64,000 bases of DNA, from positions 310,001 through 374,000 of the forward strand of contig CAOLHI010000487.1 of NCBI GenBank assembly GCA_948474755.1, read 5' to 3'. Source of the DNA: Ctenosaura bakeri (Eukaryota > Chordata > Lepidosauria > Squamata > Iguanidae). The notes under the pieces are model-generated. The model did no database searches and was not told where the DNA came from. It saw only the letters and a list, made by a program, of their open reading frames with translations. Positions 55,466-64,000 of this stretch are shown piece after piece; the first letter of the stretch is position 1, and every line of letters begins with the position of its first letter. Both the position numbers and the translations under genes were made by a program.

Positions 55466-56376
55466 TGTTACCCTGTTTACTGGGGGTCCCGGGAGGGACA
55501 CCTAAATAACCTTACAATACACAAGATGGGGAAATTAGTCAAGAGCACTGGTTGGCACTACGAGAGGCAGGGTAACGCAACAGGATCTTGCAACCCAATG
55601 TTTACGGGGTCAGGCCAAGTCAAGCAGCAAACCGTGTTGAAAATAAATGAATGATCTTTATTAAATACAGGCACACAATGTAAGCAACACACGCACACAG
55701 ATAACTAAGGAAAATAAAGGTGTGAGCATGATAGCGGGGTTTTCAGAGGGATAGTTGATTCGGGTGATACGAAACCTGTTCCTGAAGCCCGGAAAGAAGA
55801 TAGAGAGCGATGCTGGGGTTTGATGTATCTCAGCACGTGGAGCTGAGGGGAAGCTCGCCAAGCAAAGCGGCAGCAAGGCCGTCTGGAACTCGGGAGCGAT
55901 CCGAGGATGGTCTCGGAATCAGGGGTTTTTATAGGGAGAAATGTAACTGCAGGCTCTGCTATACTTGGGGAAAACAATGCGTTTTGGGTGTGGGACAAAG
56001 CTTGGGAAAGGTCAAAATTTAGCATGATTAAGCTAAGTCCAAATTGACAAAGAGGTAGACAGTATGCAAATGCTCAGTGCTTGGCAGTTGAGTATTCAGC
56101 TTGCCAGGTTGCCTGCTCAGGGCAGGGAGTCCTTTGTAAACAGCGTGCATACATAATGAGGGTGTTTGCAGAGAGGTCTCCTAAAGTGGTGATCTGGCTA
56201 TTTCTGGCCTACCTGGGTGGGGAATGGAATGTCCAGCAATTAGTGGCCGAGGCTAGTTCTGTGCTTGTCCAGGGGCCTCACAAACACGTGGAGAGGGGTG
56301 GTGGAAGAGAGCCAAATTATTGATATCAGAATGATATCTTTATGCTATCGCCAAGGAGGCCTAAACTGCAGTAACA
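55466..56376 (-). mobile_element. Solo LTR, family LTR-1, CACT duplication
   Basis: TGTTACCCTGTTTACTGGGG at left and ACTGCAGTAACA at right, with CACT on both sides (55462-55465, 56377-56380). TATAAAA complement at 55927-55933 and AATAAA complement at 55657-55662. The paired GATATC words near 56325-56340 match those of the plus-strand copy at 29652. It looks like one of the youngest LTR copies in the window. No internal retroelement region. Confidence 0.92.
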
Positions 56377-56402
56377 CACTGTTAACACTTACATACACTC
56401 TA

Positions 56403-56720
56403 CCTGTCCTGATATGACAGGGCCAGTCCTGACTAGTCCTCTGTTGTCCCACTTTTTCAGCAGCATTTAAAATGTCTCAGTTTCTCTCTCCTCCTCCTCC
56501 TTTGTCCTTGGACTACATCAGTTGTCACTGAGTTCAAAGTACAAAAGTAGTTAACTCAGTAGAGGGGAGAGAAAAGCATCATCATCTTGTCCTTCCCAGT
56601 AGTCTCAGGTAAAAGCAAACTGCTGCAGCCTCTCCTAGTTTGTGTGTTCTTCCTCTGATGTTGCTTGGCTGCACACACTGTGATTTTCCTCACTAAAATG
56701 TTGGAGGGTGTGCATTTACA
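56403..56720 (+). repeat. R3 repeat, near complete
   Basis: Order: CTGTCCTGATATGACAGGG, CAGTCCTGACTAGTCCTC, CACTTTTTCAGCAGC, AAATGTCTCAGTTTCTCTC, GAGTTCAAAGTACAAAAGTA, AGCAAACTGCTGCAGCCTCT, TCTGATGTTGCTTGG, then AAATGTTGGAGGGTGTG. The same order occurs in the other R3 copies. No frame, terminal repeat or tail assigns a class. Confidence 0.75.
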
Positions 56721-57609
56721 GACAGCTTTAATATGCACTGTGGGATGTGGGCCTATATGGTTACAGCATTTCAATCAACCAACTATGGGATATAAACTCT
56801 GTTTCAGAACTTTGCAAGGAATCAGATATTGGGTACTAAGGGTTAAGCACCCAGTAATTCTGTGAACCGTGATCATGAAGATTTGGTTTGTAAGCTGCAT
56901 CAGTACACCAGTTTTAATAAGTCTCTTGGGTGTAAATTAAAGACAAGAGAAAAATCTCCCAATTAAAGTTTCCTAAAGTGCTACAGTATAGAGGCATGTC
57001 TGCTGTGATGATTTGTGATAGCACAGGAAAAGCTCTCTAGCAGGTGTGAGCCTGCAGAGAACAGTCTGTTCTAACTAGAGCTTGAGTAAATGCAGATCTT
57101 CAGATATGATTATGGTAGGTCCAAGCCCTAACTTCATGATAGTAACTCAGAAATGGATCTCATTTCCATTTAACACAGATGCTCCAACAACTCATGTTGT
57201 GTCATGAAACGCATGGCTTTTTTTTTTTTTTTTGAACTGGTTGAAACTCTGTCAGGTCCTTTTGTATACCATCAGCTGAGGAGTCCAGTAATTTTGATTT
57301 TCCATCTCTTGTTTTAAAAACAGTTCACCTATCCTTCCTAGGTTTCTTTTCTTTTCCTAAGTTTCCATTTTATTACAGAACTCAGCCCTAGAACATTTAA
57401 AGAAGTGACCTGAAAATGACTTGTACTTCTTGCTGGGGTGGTTTATGTAAAGTACCAATCTTTTCATAACTGAAAATAAAATTAAAAAAAAAAAAGAAAC
57501 CTTATAACAACAAAGCGACCCTTATTTTAATGCACAGAATTAGCTTTACAGCCTAACCGTGACCTCCTAATAACTCAAATTAGAGGCAGACAAGGGGGCA
57601 AAACTTCAT
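56721..57609. other. Anonymous; poly-T at 57217-57233
   Basis: No element recognised apart from homopolymer runs. Confidence 0.45.
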
Positions 57610-58800
57610 ACTCTGTCCCAATTTGGCAGGGGTAGTACCAATCAATTCTCTGCCATCTACTTTTTCAGCTGCTTTTTTTTTAAAATATAATTTTTATTGA
57701 CATTTCATCAAATTTAAAAAAAGAGTGATATAATGTACAGTTACGTTTTCAATTGTATCTTATTTGTACAATAATTCTTCCACATATCTTTATCAAAGCA
57801 AATAATTATTAATATACATCTCCATCGTAAGTCCTCTATTAACACCAAAAGCGACATTAAAAGTTTGATCCAGATTAATCTTATCTTATCCTTAAACTTA
57901 GGTATCTTTCTTATTCTTGTAGTTGTGTAGCTTATCAAAATTATGTACATTGTATATATTTATATCTATATAACTATTTTCCCTATTATGTTATGTGATT
58001 AAGATAGCTTCTGCTATACACCTGATTTATTTATTCTCATATTGATTACCTGCGTTCACGTCTAATGCTCCTCACTTAATATTTATATTTTTCTGTTTAA
58101 TTTGTTGTTCTCCACTTTTGGAGAAATAGATTTATGGGACCCCAGTCTTTCTCTGTCTTCTCATCTGATTGTCCAATGAGTCTCTGTGTCAAATTGTCTG
58201 CTATTTTAATCTCATATAGGCTTTGGATCCAAAGTTCAATATTTGGTGTCTCTTCTTTCTTCCAGAACTTAGCGTATTCTATTCTGGCTATAGTTATCGT
58301 ATATAGCAAAATCTTGGAGTACTTTTTCTTTGTAGTTTGATCTATAGTATGTAACATATTTAGCAGATAGACTTCTGGTTCTTTACCAAATTCAATTTGT
58401 AAAATTTCTTCTATTTTTTTATGTATGTTGTTCCAATATTTGTTTGCTTTTTTACAAGTCCACCATAGATGTTAGGTTGTATCCATTTCAGCTTTGCATT
58501 TTTTCAGCTGCTTTTAAGATGTCTCAGTTTCTCTCTCTCCCTCCTTCTTTACCCCTGTATCCTCTGATTACTTCAATTGCTGCCAACTTAGTTCAAAGGA
58601 TAAAAGTAGTTTGTACTTAGGGGAGAGGAGATGAGGGGGTGGAGTCTTGGCCTTCCCAGGAGGCTAAGACAAAAACAAATGGCTATCTCCTAGCTTGTCT
58701 GTTCTTCGTCATTAAAAACTTTTTGCCATCTTGACCACACTCTGATGTTGTTTGGCAACATATGTCCCAGTTTTCATTTGTGAAATGCTGGAGGGCGTGT
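57610..58800 (+). repeat. R3 repeat split by an L1 insertion
   Basis: The left part (57613-57676) has TGTCCCAATTTGGCAGGGG, CTCTGCCATC and TTTTTCAGCTGC. The right part (58500-58800) resumes with TTTTTCAGCTGCTTTTAAG, GATGTCTCAGTTTCTCTC, TGCCAACTTAGTTCAAAGGA and GAAATGCTGGAGGGCGTG. The overlap is the target duplication of the L1. Confidence 0.78.
57677..58499 (-). mobile_element. L1-type LINE 3' end, 5'-truncated, 16-bp duplication
   Basis: Read on the minus strand, it opens near HLWWTCKKANKYWNNIHKK, the Cys-His-Trp-Trp-Cys end of L1 ORF2. The 86-codon frame 58097-58357 continues with TIARIEYAKFWKKEETPNIE and WIQSLYEIKIADNLT. An AT-rich 3' UTR and poly(A) (T-run at 57677-57682) follow. It is flanked by a 16-bp direct repeat with core TTTTTCAGCTGC (57661-57676 and 58500-58515). 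Confidence 0.9.
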
Positions 58801-59689
58801 TGGTTCTTTGAAAACAGAAGTTTTAAAAAATGCTGGAAGCTACCCTCTGGTTACTTCTGGTTTTGTTTGAAAGGCCTGGTTCAGTGCAAGGAAAGTCCTG
58901 GGGTTGAAAAAATTACCTCCCCCCAATGTATAGAATAACTCTGCAAACATTTCCATGGCTTTACTGAACACATCTATGCAGGGAAGGAGAATCTCCAGCC
59001 CATAGGCTGGATGTAGCCTGAAGAGTTTTCCCAGTCCTCCTACAAGCTTCTATTATCATTAGCATTGCCCATTTAGGATCTTCTCGGGCTCTAAGTTTTC
59101 TGGATCAAAACCTGAGATCTAGATATTACTGGAAATTGAGAGAGGTTTGGTGAATCTTCCCAATTTAGCAGAGCATTGGTAATGCACAGACAGAAGATGA
59201 ACAGCTTACCAGCTCCACTTCTATCTCCCCCAAATACACTTAATTCTAGCTCAGAAGTAAACACAAACAAACAAACACAATTTGGTTAAAAGTATATAAA
59301 AGTTTACTTGCAGAGACTTGTGCATAATCTACACCCGTACATGCTCTTGAAGAAAGGTAAGAAGAAAATAAGCAATTACATGCTTGTTGGGAAGCAACTC
59401 TCTGAGAACATCCCAGAACACATGGTTTCAGGTAAAAAGGCTGAAAAGAGCAAGAAAGGCTCTTTTAGAACAAAACGAGTGCCTACCTGAAGAAGGAAGT
59501 TGGCATGAACAAACAAACAAACAAACAAACAGGAAGTTAAGCTATGGTCTTGCCTCTAGATCTATAATGATTATGCAACCTAAATAGGCAATAAATTCTG
59601 AGCATGTAAAAATTGCCATTCCCAGGTGATGTCATGGAGGCAGACCATGGTGAGCTCATTAAGTATTATGCATCAGGGAGGAAATGAGT
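58801..59689. other. Anonymous; (AAAC)n tracts
   Basis: CAAACAAACAAAC tracts at about 59262-59277 and 59508-59531. AGCCCATAGGCTGGATGTAGCC near 58997 is a weak hAT-like hint. No gene. Confidence 0.45.
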
Positions 59690-60868
59690 ATTTAAAATAT
59701 TCCTACATCCCAGTTTCTCTTTCCTCCTTCCACTTTGCCAATTTGTCCTCAGCTAATTTTAATTGCTGCAAACTGAGTTCAAAATGCAGAAATAGTTCTC
59801 ACTTAGTTAATTCAGCATCTAAAAGACTTTGATGATGGAACAGAAGGCATACTCATCCAGTTTGCAGAGGGAGTGTAGCAAATACCCCAAAGACACGATC
59901 AGAATTCAAAAGATACCTTGACAGCTGGGCCAAAACGGACAAAATGAATTTCAGTGGGGATAAATGTTAAGGTATTACATGTGGGAAAGAAAAAGGAAAT
60001 GCACAAATATAGAATGGGTAATACTTGTCTTGAAAGGAGTACATGTGAAAAGGATCTAGAGGTCTTAGTAGGCCATAGGCTAAACGTAAGTCAACAGTAC
60101 CCATGCAATCCTGGACTATATCAATAGAAGCCTAGATCAAGGGAAGTTATAGTGCCACTCTATTGTGTTTTGGAAAGACCTTACTTAGAATACGGTGTCT
60201 AGTTCTGGGCATCACAGTTCAAGAAGGATACTGACAAGCTGGAATGGTTTCAGGAAAGGGCAACCAAGATGATCAAAGGTCTTAAAATCAAGCCCTATGT
60301 GGAATGTTTTAAGGAGCTGGGTATGTTTAGCCTGGAGAACAGAAGACTGTGAGGTATCATGAAAGCCATCTTGAAATATCTGAAGGCATGTCACGTAGAA
60401 GATAGAGCAAGCTCACTTTCTCCTATCCCAGAGACTAGAACAAAAACAACAACAACAACATGACAGGTTCAAATTAGAAGACAGGAGATTCCACCTCAAC
60501 ATTAGGAAGAATTTCTTTACTGTAAGAAGTATTCAGTGGTGGAATAAACTGCCTCAGAGGGTGGAAGAATTTCCTTTGAGGGTCTTTAAACAGAGGTTGG
60601 ATGGACATTTTTCAGGATTGCTGTAATGGCATGGCAGGGGGTTGGACTAGATGGATGTTGTAGATCCTTCCAACTCTAACATTCTTTGATTCTAGCAAGG
60701 AGAAGAGAGGAGGGGGCAGAGTCTTGCCCTTTGGACTTGGCTCAGGCAAAAGCAAACTGCTGCAGCTTCTTTTAGCTTGTGTATTTCTTGTCATTAACTT
60801 TTGGCATCTTGACCACACTCTAATATTGTTTGAACATATGTGTCCTGGTTTTCATCTGTGAAATGTTG
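59690..60868 (+). repeat. R3 repeat split by a CR1 insertion
   Basis: The left part (to 59817) has CCCAGTTTCTCTTTCCTCC and AATTGCTGCAAACTGAGTTC. The right part (from 60694) has GCAAGGAGAAGAGAGG, AGCAAACTGCTGCAGCTTC, TTGACCACACTCTAATATTG and GTGAAATGTTGGATGGC. The order is continuous with the R3 copy at 58516-58800. Confidence 0.78.
59818..60693 (+). mobile_element. CR1 LINE 3' fragment inside R3
   Basis: Plus-strand CR1 sequence in broken frames: ATGAATTTCAGTGGGGATAA, TAGGCTAAACGTAAGTCAAC, GGAGCTGGGTATGTTTAGCC, then TTCCACCTCAACATTAGG. It ends with the tail CCAACTCTAACATTCTTTG. AGCA flanks it (59814-59817 and 60694-60697). An internal (AAC)n run lies at about 60444-60460. Confidence 0.88.
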
Positions 60869-60875
60869 GATGGCA

Positions 60876-61121
60876 TGGAACTTGAGGTTTTGGGCTATGA
60901 TTCAGGAGACAAGGGTTTGAATCCCCGCTTGGCTATGTAAACCTACCACATGACCTTGGGTAAGTCACACTCTTCCAGCCTCAGATGAAGGCAAAGGCAA
61001 AACCTGTTCTGAACAAATCTTGCCAAGAAAACTCTGTGATAAGTTCACCTTAGGATTGCCATAAGTTGGAAGCAACTTGAAGGCACACAACAGCAGCAGG
61101 AGCAAGCAATAACAACAACAA
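60876..61121 (+). mobile_element. tRNA-derived SINE
   Basis: Head partly lost (TTGAGGTTTTGGGCTATGAT), then GGGTTTGAATCCCCG (B box), CATGACCTTGGGTAAGTCAC, AAGGCAAAGGCAAAACC, CCATAAGTTGGAAGC and GAAGGCACACAACAGC with an AACAAC tail. Confidence 0.9.
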
Positions 61122-61705
61122 CCTGAGGATGTTGGAATGACAGAAACTATTCTTAAATGGCATTTCCTGTTTTCTTGAATTGCTATTGATTAAATAGACT
61201 GACAGGCACATTGTACAGTGAATAAACAAAATTTCTTCTTTTATAAATTAAGCAATGCCAGTTAAAGTTACAAAGGGGGAAATAATAGGAGGTGCGTGTG
61301 TGTGTATCTATAAAAGAGCAATAATTTATTATATAGAGGAAAAGGAAGAAAATGAATGAAAAAAGAGAAATGGGTTTTTTTATGTATGGATATATATTAA
61401 TAATATTGAGGTTAACAATAATTTAACCAGTATATTTTAAAAAATTAAAAGAAGGGACAAAGGAGAAGAGGGAAAGGTAAAGTCACATGCACAATAATAA
61501 TGTCAACAGTTTATTCATCAGCTGCTTGGTTGAAAGCACATTGTATATTTAAGTAAAAATATTTTCCTCTTTTCTGACCTAAGTGATACCAAGTAATGTT
61601 AATAGAAGTGCAGAGACAAGGTAGTTTTGTGTGTGTGTGTGTGTATATACAAATGTGTCTGTGTGTGTGCATGTGTGCATGTGTATTAACAATACTATAT
61701 TAATA
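61122..61705. other. Anonymous AT-rich; (TG)n near 61629
   Basis: Short TG/GT runs at 61629-61645 and 61657-61682. No gene. Confidence 0.45.
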
Positions 61706-61710
61706 GTTGT

Positions 61711-61921
61711 TGTGTGCCTTCAAGTTGTTTCTGACTTATAGTGACCCTATCATAGGGTTTTCTTCGTAGAATTTGTTTGGGATCATTGCCAATGACTTCC
61801 GCAAAGACTGAGAGAATATGACTTGCCTAAGGTCATCCAGTTGGTTTCTGTGGCTGAGTGCGGGATTCAAATCCTTGTCTCTAGAGTTGCAATCCAATGC
61901 TCAAACCAGTACACCAAGTCG
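61711..61921 (-). mobile_element. tRNA-derived SINE, minus
   Basis: On the plus strand: TTGTTGTGTGCCTTCAAGTT, TAGTGACCCTATCATAGGG, AAGGTCATCCAGTTGGTTTC, GATTCAAATCCTTGTC (B-box complement) and CTCAAACCAGTACACC (A-box complement). Complete and moderately diverged. Confidence 0.9.
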
Positions 61922-62030
61922 ACACTAAAGTTAATTTGTTCTATTAAAAAAGGGGAGAAGAGTTAAATATAATGAACTGTAATTCATATTTTCTCTCATA
62001 CACACCCAGCCACCCTCCAATACCCCCCCA

Positions 62031-62049
62031 TATATATATATATATGTAT

Positions 62050-62089
<40 letters not shown>
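62031..62089. repeat. (TA)n-rich microsatellite
   Basis: Alternating TA runs with TATGTATG interruptions. The Tyr-Ile open frame across it is an artefact. Confidence 0.9.
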
Positions 62090-62093
<4 letters not shown>

Positions 62094-62289
62094 AAGAGGA
62101 AGGGGAAAGGAGAAAGTGGAAGATAAGATTGCCTTCATAATAGTGTTAATAAGATCTGAAATGCTTTTAGGACTTTGGTTCAGCATTGTAATTTTTGAGG
62201 TAGTTTCTTCTGCTTCCAGCTGGCATTTGAGGGTGTGACCATCTGGTGTAGTGCTGTATACAGGGCACTTTCCTCCTCATGGCTGATCT

Positions 62290-63253
62290 CTGGCCTTGTT
62301 AATCCTTTTTTTTTTTTTTAAGTAGTGTGCTCTTTTATCTGGCGTTATGAATAAAAAGCTTTTGCGATGTCGTGGTATTATTTGTTTAGCTGGGAAGCCC
62401 CATCTATACACTGTGTTGTTCTTAATGGGGCACTTCTATACACGGTTTAAACTGCTTCCCAGACAGCACAATTTGTGAGCTTAGATCATGGATGAATTTA
62501 ATAGAGCCATTACAGTCATTCTGTAGGTCTATGCTTCTTGCTGCCCCCATAATGGCTTTCTTGAGCACCTTGTAACTAAATCTTTTTATGATTTCTTCTG
62601 CCTTATCTGCATTGTCCCTGATCTTTATTTTGGGAAATAAATTGGTTAGCATATCACTCACAGAGCTGGGAATGTTTCCCTTATCCAGCTATTTCACTGT
62701 TCCTCATATTTTTCACGTTACTCTTTCTGCTAAATTTTCCAGGGCTTCTAATCTGAGATGCTCATTTGAGGAATGGTATTGCCAAAGTAATGACAGTGTG
62801 TGGTGCTTTAGACTTAAGTCCATGGCTTCAGAGACTATTTTTAAAAGCCTCTTCCCACTTACTTGCAATGGATTCCACTGATTGTTTTAAGGAGGTTATG
62901 ATGACTGTACATCACTGTTTAAGTTCATTTTTGAATTGTCTGATCTGTAATAACAATTTCTGATGTTGCCTAGGGGCGCATATTTTGTTTATTGCTATCT
63001 GGGTTGCTAGCAGAGCCTTCTTTTACCCATTAGAGCAACATCTTCCTCATCTTTGCCTAGGGCTCATTTTGCCAACTTTCATTTTTAAAAAGGGATCTAT
63101 TGAGCTTGTCTTTGGTGTTATTGGAGTTTAGGTTCATTCCTGAATGGAGAGGAGATGTTTTTCTAATACAGTTGGTTGTTATGCCTCTTTCTGAAGATTT
63201 TAACAGTCACTCTTTGGAATGTCTGGTCATGCCTCCTTTTTAGTTGCTGCCAT
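62290..63253 (-). pseudogene. Decayed L1-type ORF1 (RNA-binding chaperone protein)
   Basis: L1 ORF1 proteins are trimeric RNA chaperones with a coiled coil, an RRM and a C-terminal domain. Reading the minus strand with frameshifts gives the expected order. A start ATGGCAGCAACTAAAAAG (MAATKKEA) lies at 63253. A coiled-coil-like region and EALENLAER lead to LTNLFPKIKIRDNADKAEE (RRM region, frame 62422-62661). YKVLKKAIMGAARS and KFIHDLSSQIVLSGKQF are next, then YRWGFPAKQ near 62400, the hallmark of the C-terminal domain. Total length is about 320 codons, close to the family norm. Stops and frame changes show it is dead. Sequence upstream (63499 on) may be its 5' UTR. Confidence 0.7.
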
Positions 63254-63257
63254 CTTC

Positions 63258-63483
63258 TTTTTTTATATTTTTTTATTAGTTTTCCATAACACATAAAAAA
63301 AAGACATACATCACCATGCTTGGTATGTCCCCCCCCTTCTCTATATTATCCTTCCCCAGTTCAGTCGCTACTATCTTTTCCATAATGAATCCTCCATTTT
63401 TACACAAATACATTTTTACCTAATCATCACATGTATTTATATTTTTAACCAATCCATTAACCCCTTCCATTCTCTTTCAAAAT
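63258..63483 (-). mobile_element. Short L1-type 3' end inserted at the ORF1 start
   Basis: On the minus strand it is an AT-rich LINE 3' UTR with a poly(A)-like tail (T-rich at 63258-63277). It is flanked by the 15-bp direct repeat GTTGCTGCCATCTTC at 63243-63257 and 63484-63498. Removal of the insert plus one repeat restores the ORF1 leader. Confidence 0.85.
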
Positions 63484-63498
63484 GTTGCTGCCATCTTC

Positions 63499-63757
63499 CA
63501 TTTCTTTCCTCAGGTTGCATTTCTGATGTGAGAACATCACATTTTTCTCAAAACACCGACTTCGAGATTTGATAGTTTTGAAAATGAAGTCCCCAGTCTA
63601 CCCTCAGTAATGGTTATATTGCTGTTGGGGACCACTGTGTGGAATTTGGCAGTGTGAATCTTAGGGGACTGTACTAAATGTTGTTTATTACATAGTCTGT
63701 GGTGACACAAATGGAGAGAAAACTCCAGCACTCACTTCCTATGAAATACTGAACTAA
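63499..63757 (-). other. Probable L1 5' UTR remainder
   Basis: Lies directly upstream (minus sense) of the decayed ORF1 start. No frame is supported; the assignment is by position only. Confidence 0.35.
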
Positions 63758-64000
63758 GCCCCCTTCCGCACCTTACCTGTTTCCGAAGCCATTGCTTGGG
63801 GATTCATGGAAAGCCTCTCCCAGGAGGTGAGCGCATCTGTCATGCTCCCCTCCACATGGGCTGCCTACTGGATGGGAGGAAGCTTGATGGCTCCTCCTCT
63901 CCCTTCTACAGCACAGCTCGGCAGTTTCCCAGGCTGCGCTGGAGGAAGAAATGCAGCCATTGCAGTTCCTGCCATTCTGCATGACAGGTGAGTGTGGGAG
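63758..64000. mobile_element. M2-like DNA transposon, left end, cut by window end
   Basis: GCCCCCTTCCGCACC follows TAA and matches the GGCC.TTTCCGCA terminus of M2. The interior turns GC-rich at once, as in the M2 copies at 15322 and 35584. The right end lies outside the window. Three overlapping 61-69 codon frames are products of GC-rich sequence. Confidence 0.55.

Noticed and set aside
1..64000. A bacterial or phage-type system (operons, ribosome binding sites, defence genes)
   Set aside because: The window has no operon-like gene order and is filled with squamate retroelements; such features do not apply.

Overview
This window is repeat-rich, intergenic or intronic DNA from a squamate reptile (a lizard or snake). 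The assignment rests on the repeat content. There is a Sauria-type SINE (2573-2840) and a 5S-rRNA-derived SINE (about 6020-6262). There are at least seven tRNA-derived SINEs ending in CAA-rich tails, chicken-repeat-1 (CR1) LINE fragments with readable reverse-transcriptase peptides, decayed L1-type LINEs and many palindromic DNA-transposon copies. No protein-coding exon, structural RNA gene, CRISPR array or prokaryotic feature is supportable. The longest open frames (up to 189 codons) are chance frames or retroelement fragments.

Layout. 0-13 kb holds two hAT-type elements, a tandem-headed Sauria SINE, the 5S SINE, a CR1 3' end, a near-perfect 104-bp palindrome at 7.6 kb, and a block at 8.5-9.4 kb without repeats that looks like conserved non-coding DNA. 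13-24 kb has an L2 tail, a tRNA-SINE split by a palindromic MITE, a GC-rich DNA transposon (15.3-15.8 kb), more MITEs and an old CR1. 23.8-30.5 kb has a solo LTR of family LTR-2, an L1 fragment, a SINE with an 11-bp target duplication and an intact solo LTR of family LTR-1. 31-42 kb has MITEs, a 94-bp TTAA-flanked hairpin, a second GC-rich transposon, a CR1 copy and another LTR-2. 42-48 kb has an LTR-2 in the opposite orientation, a CR1 and two LTR-1 solo LTRs only 265 bp apart. 51-64 kb is strongly nested: CR1 inside an LTR-1-like element, a fresh-looking LTR-1, three copies of an unclassified repeat (R3) in a row with an L1 and a CR1 inserted in two of them, and an L1 3' end inserted at the start codon of an older L1 ORF1.

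How the parts relate. The window is best read as a stratigraphy of insertions, not as a set of cooperating genes. Target-site duplications readable by eye fix mechanisms and relative ages. They are TTA/TGA for the GGCC-ended DNA transposons, 4 bp for LTR-1, 5 bp for LTR-2, 8 bp (imperfect) for hAT and 11-16 bp for SINE/L1. Five stretches look like non-repetitive regulatory candidates. I found no evidence of a new functional system. The most novel items are the large palindrome, the R3 repeat, the GC-rich DNA-transposon family and the TTAA mini-hairpin. Names M1, M2, R3, LTR-1 and LTR-2 are local labels, not database names.
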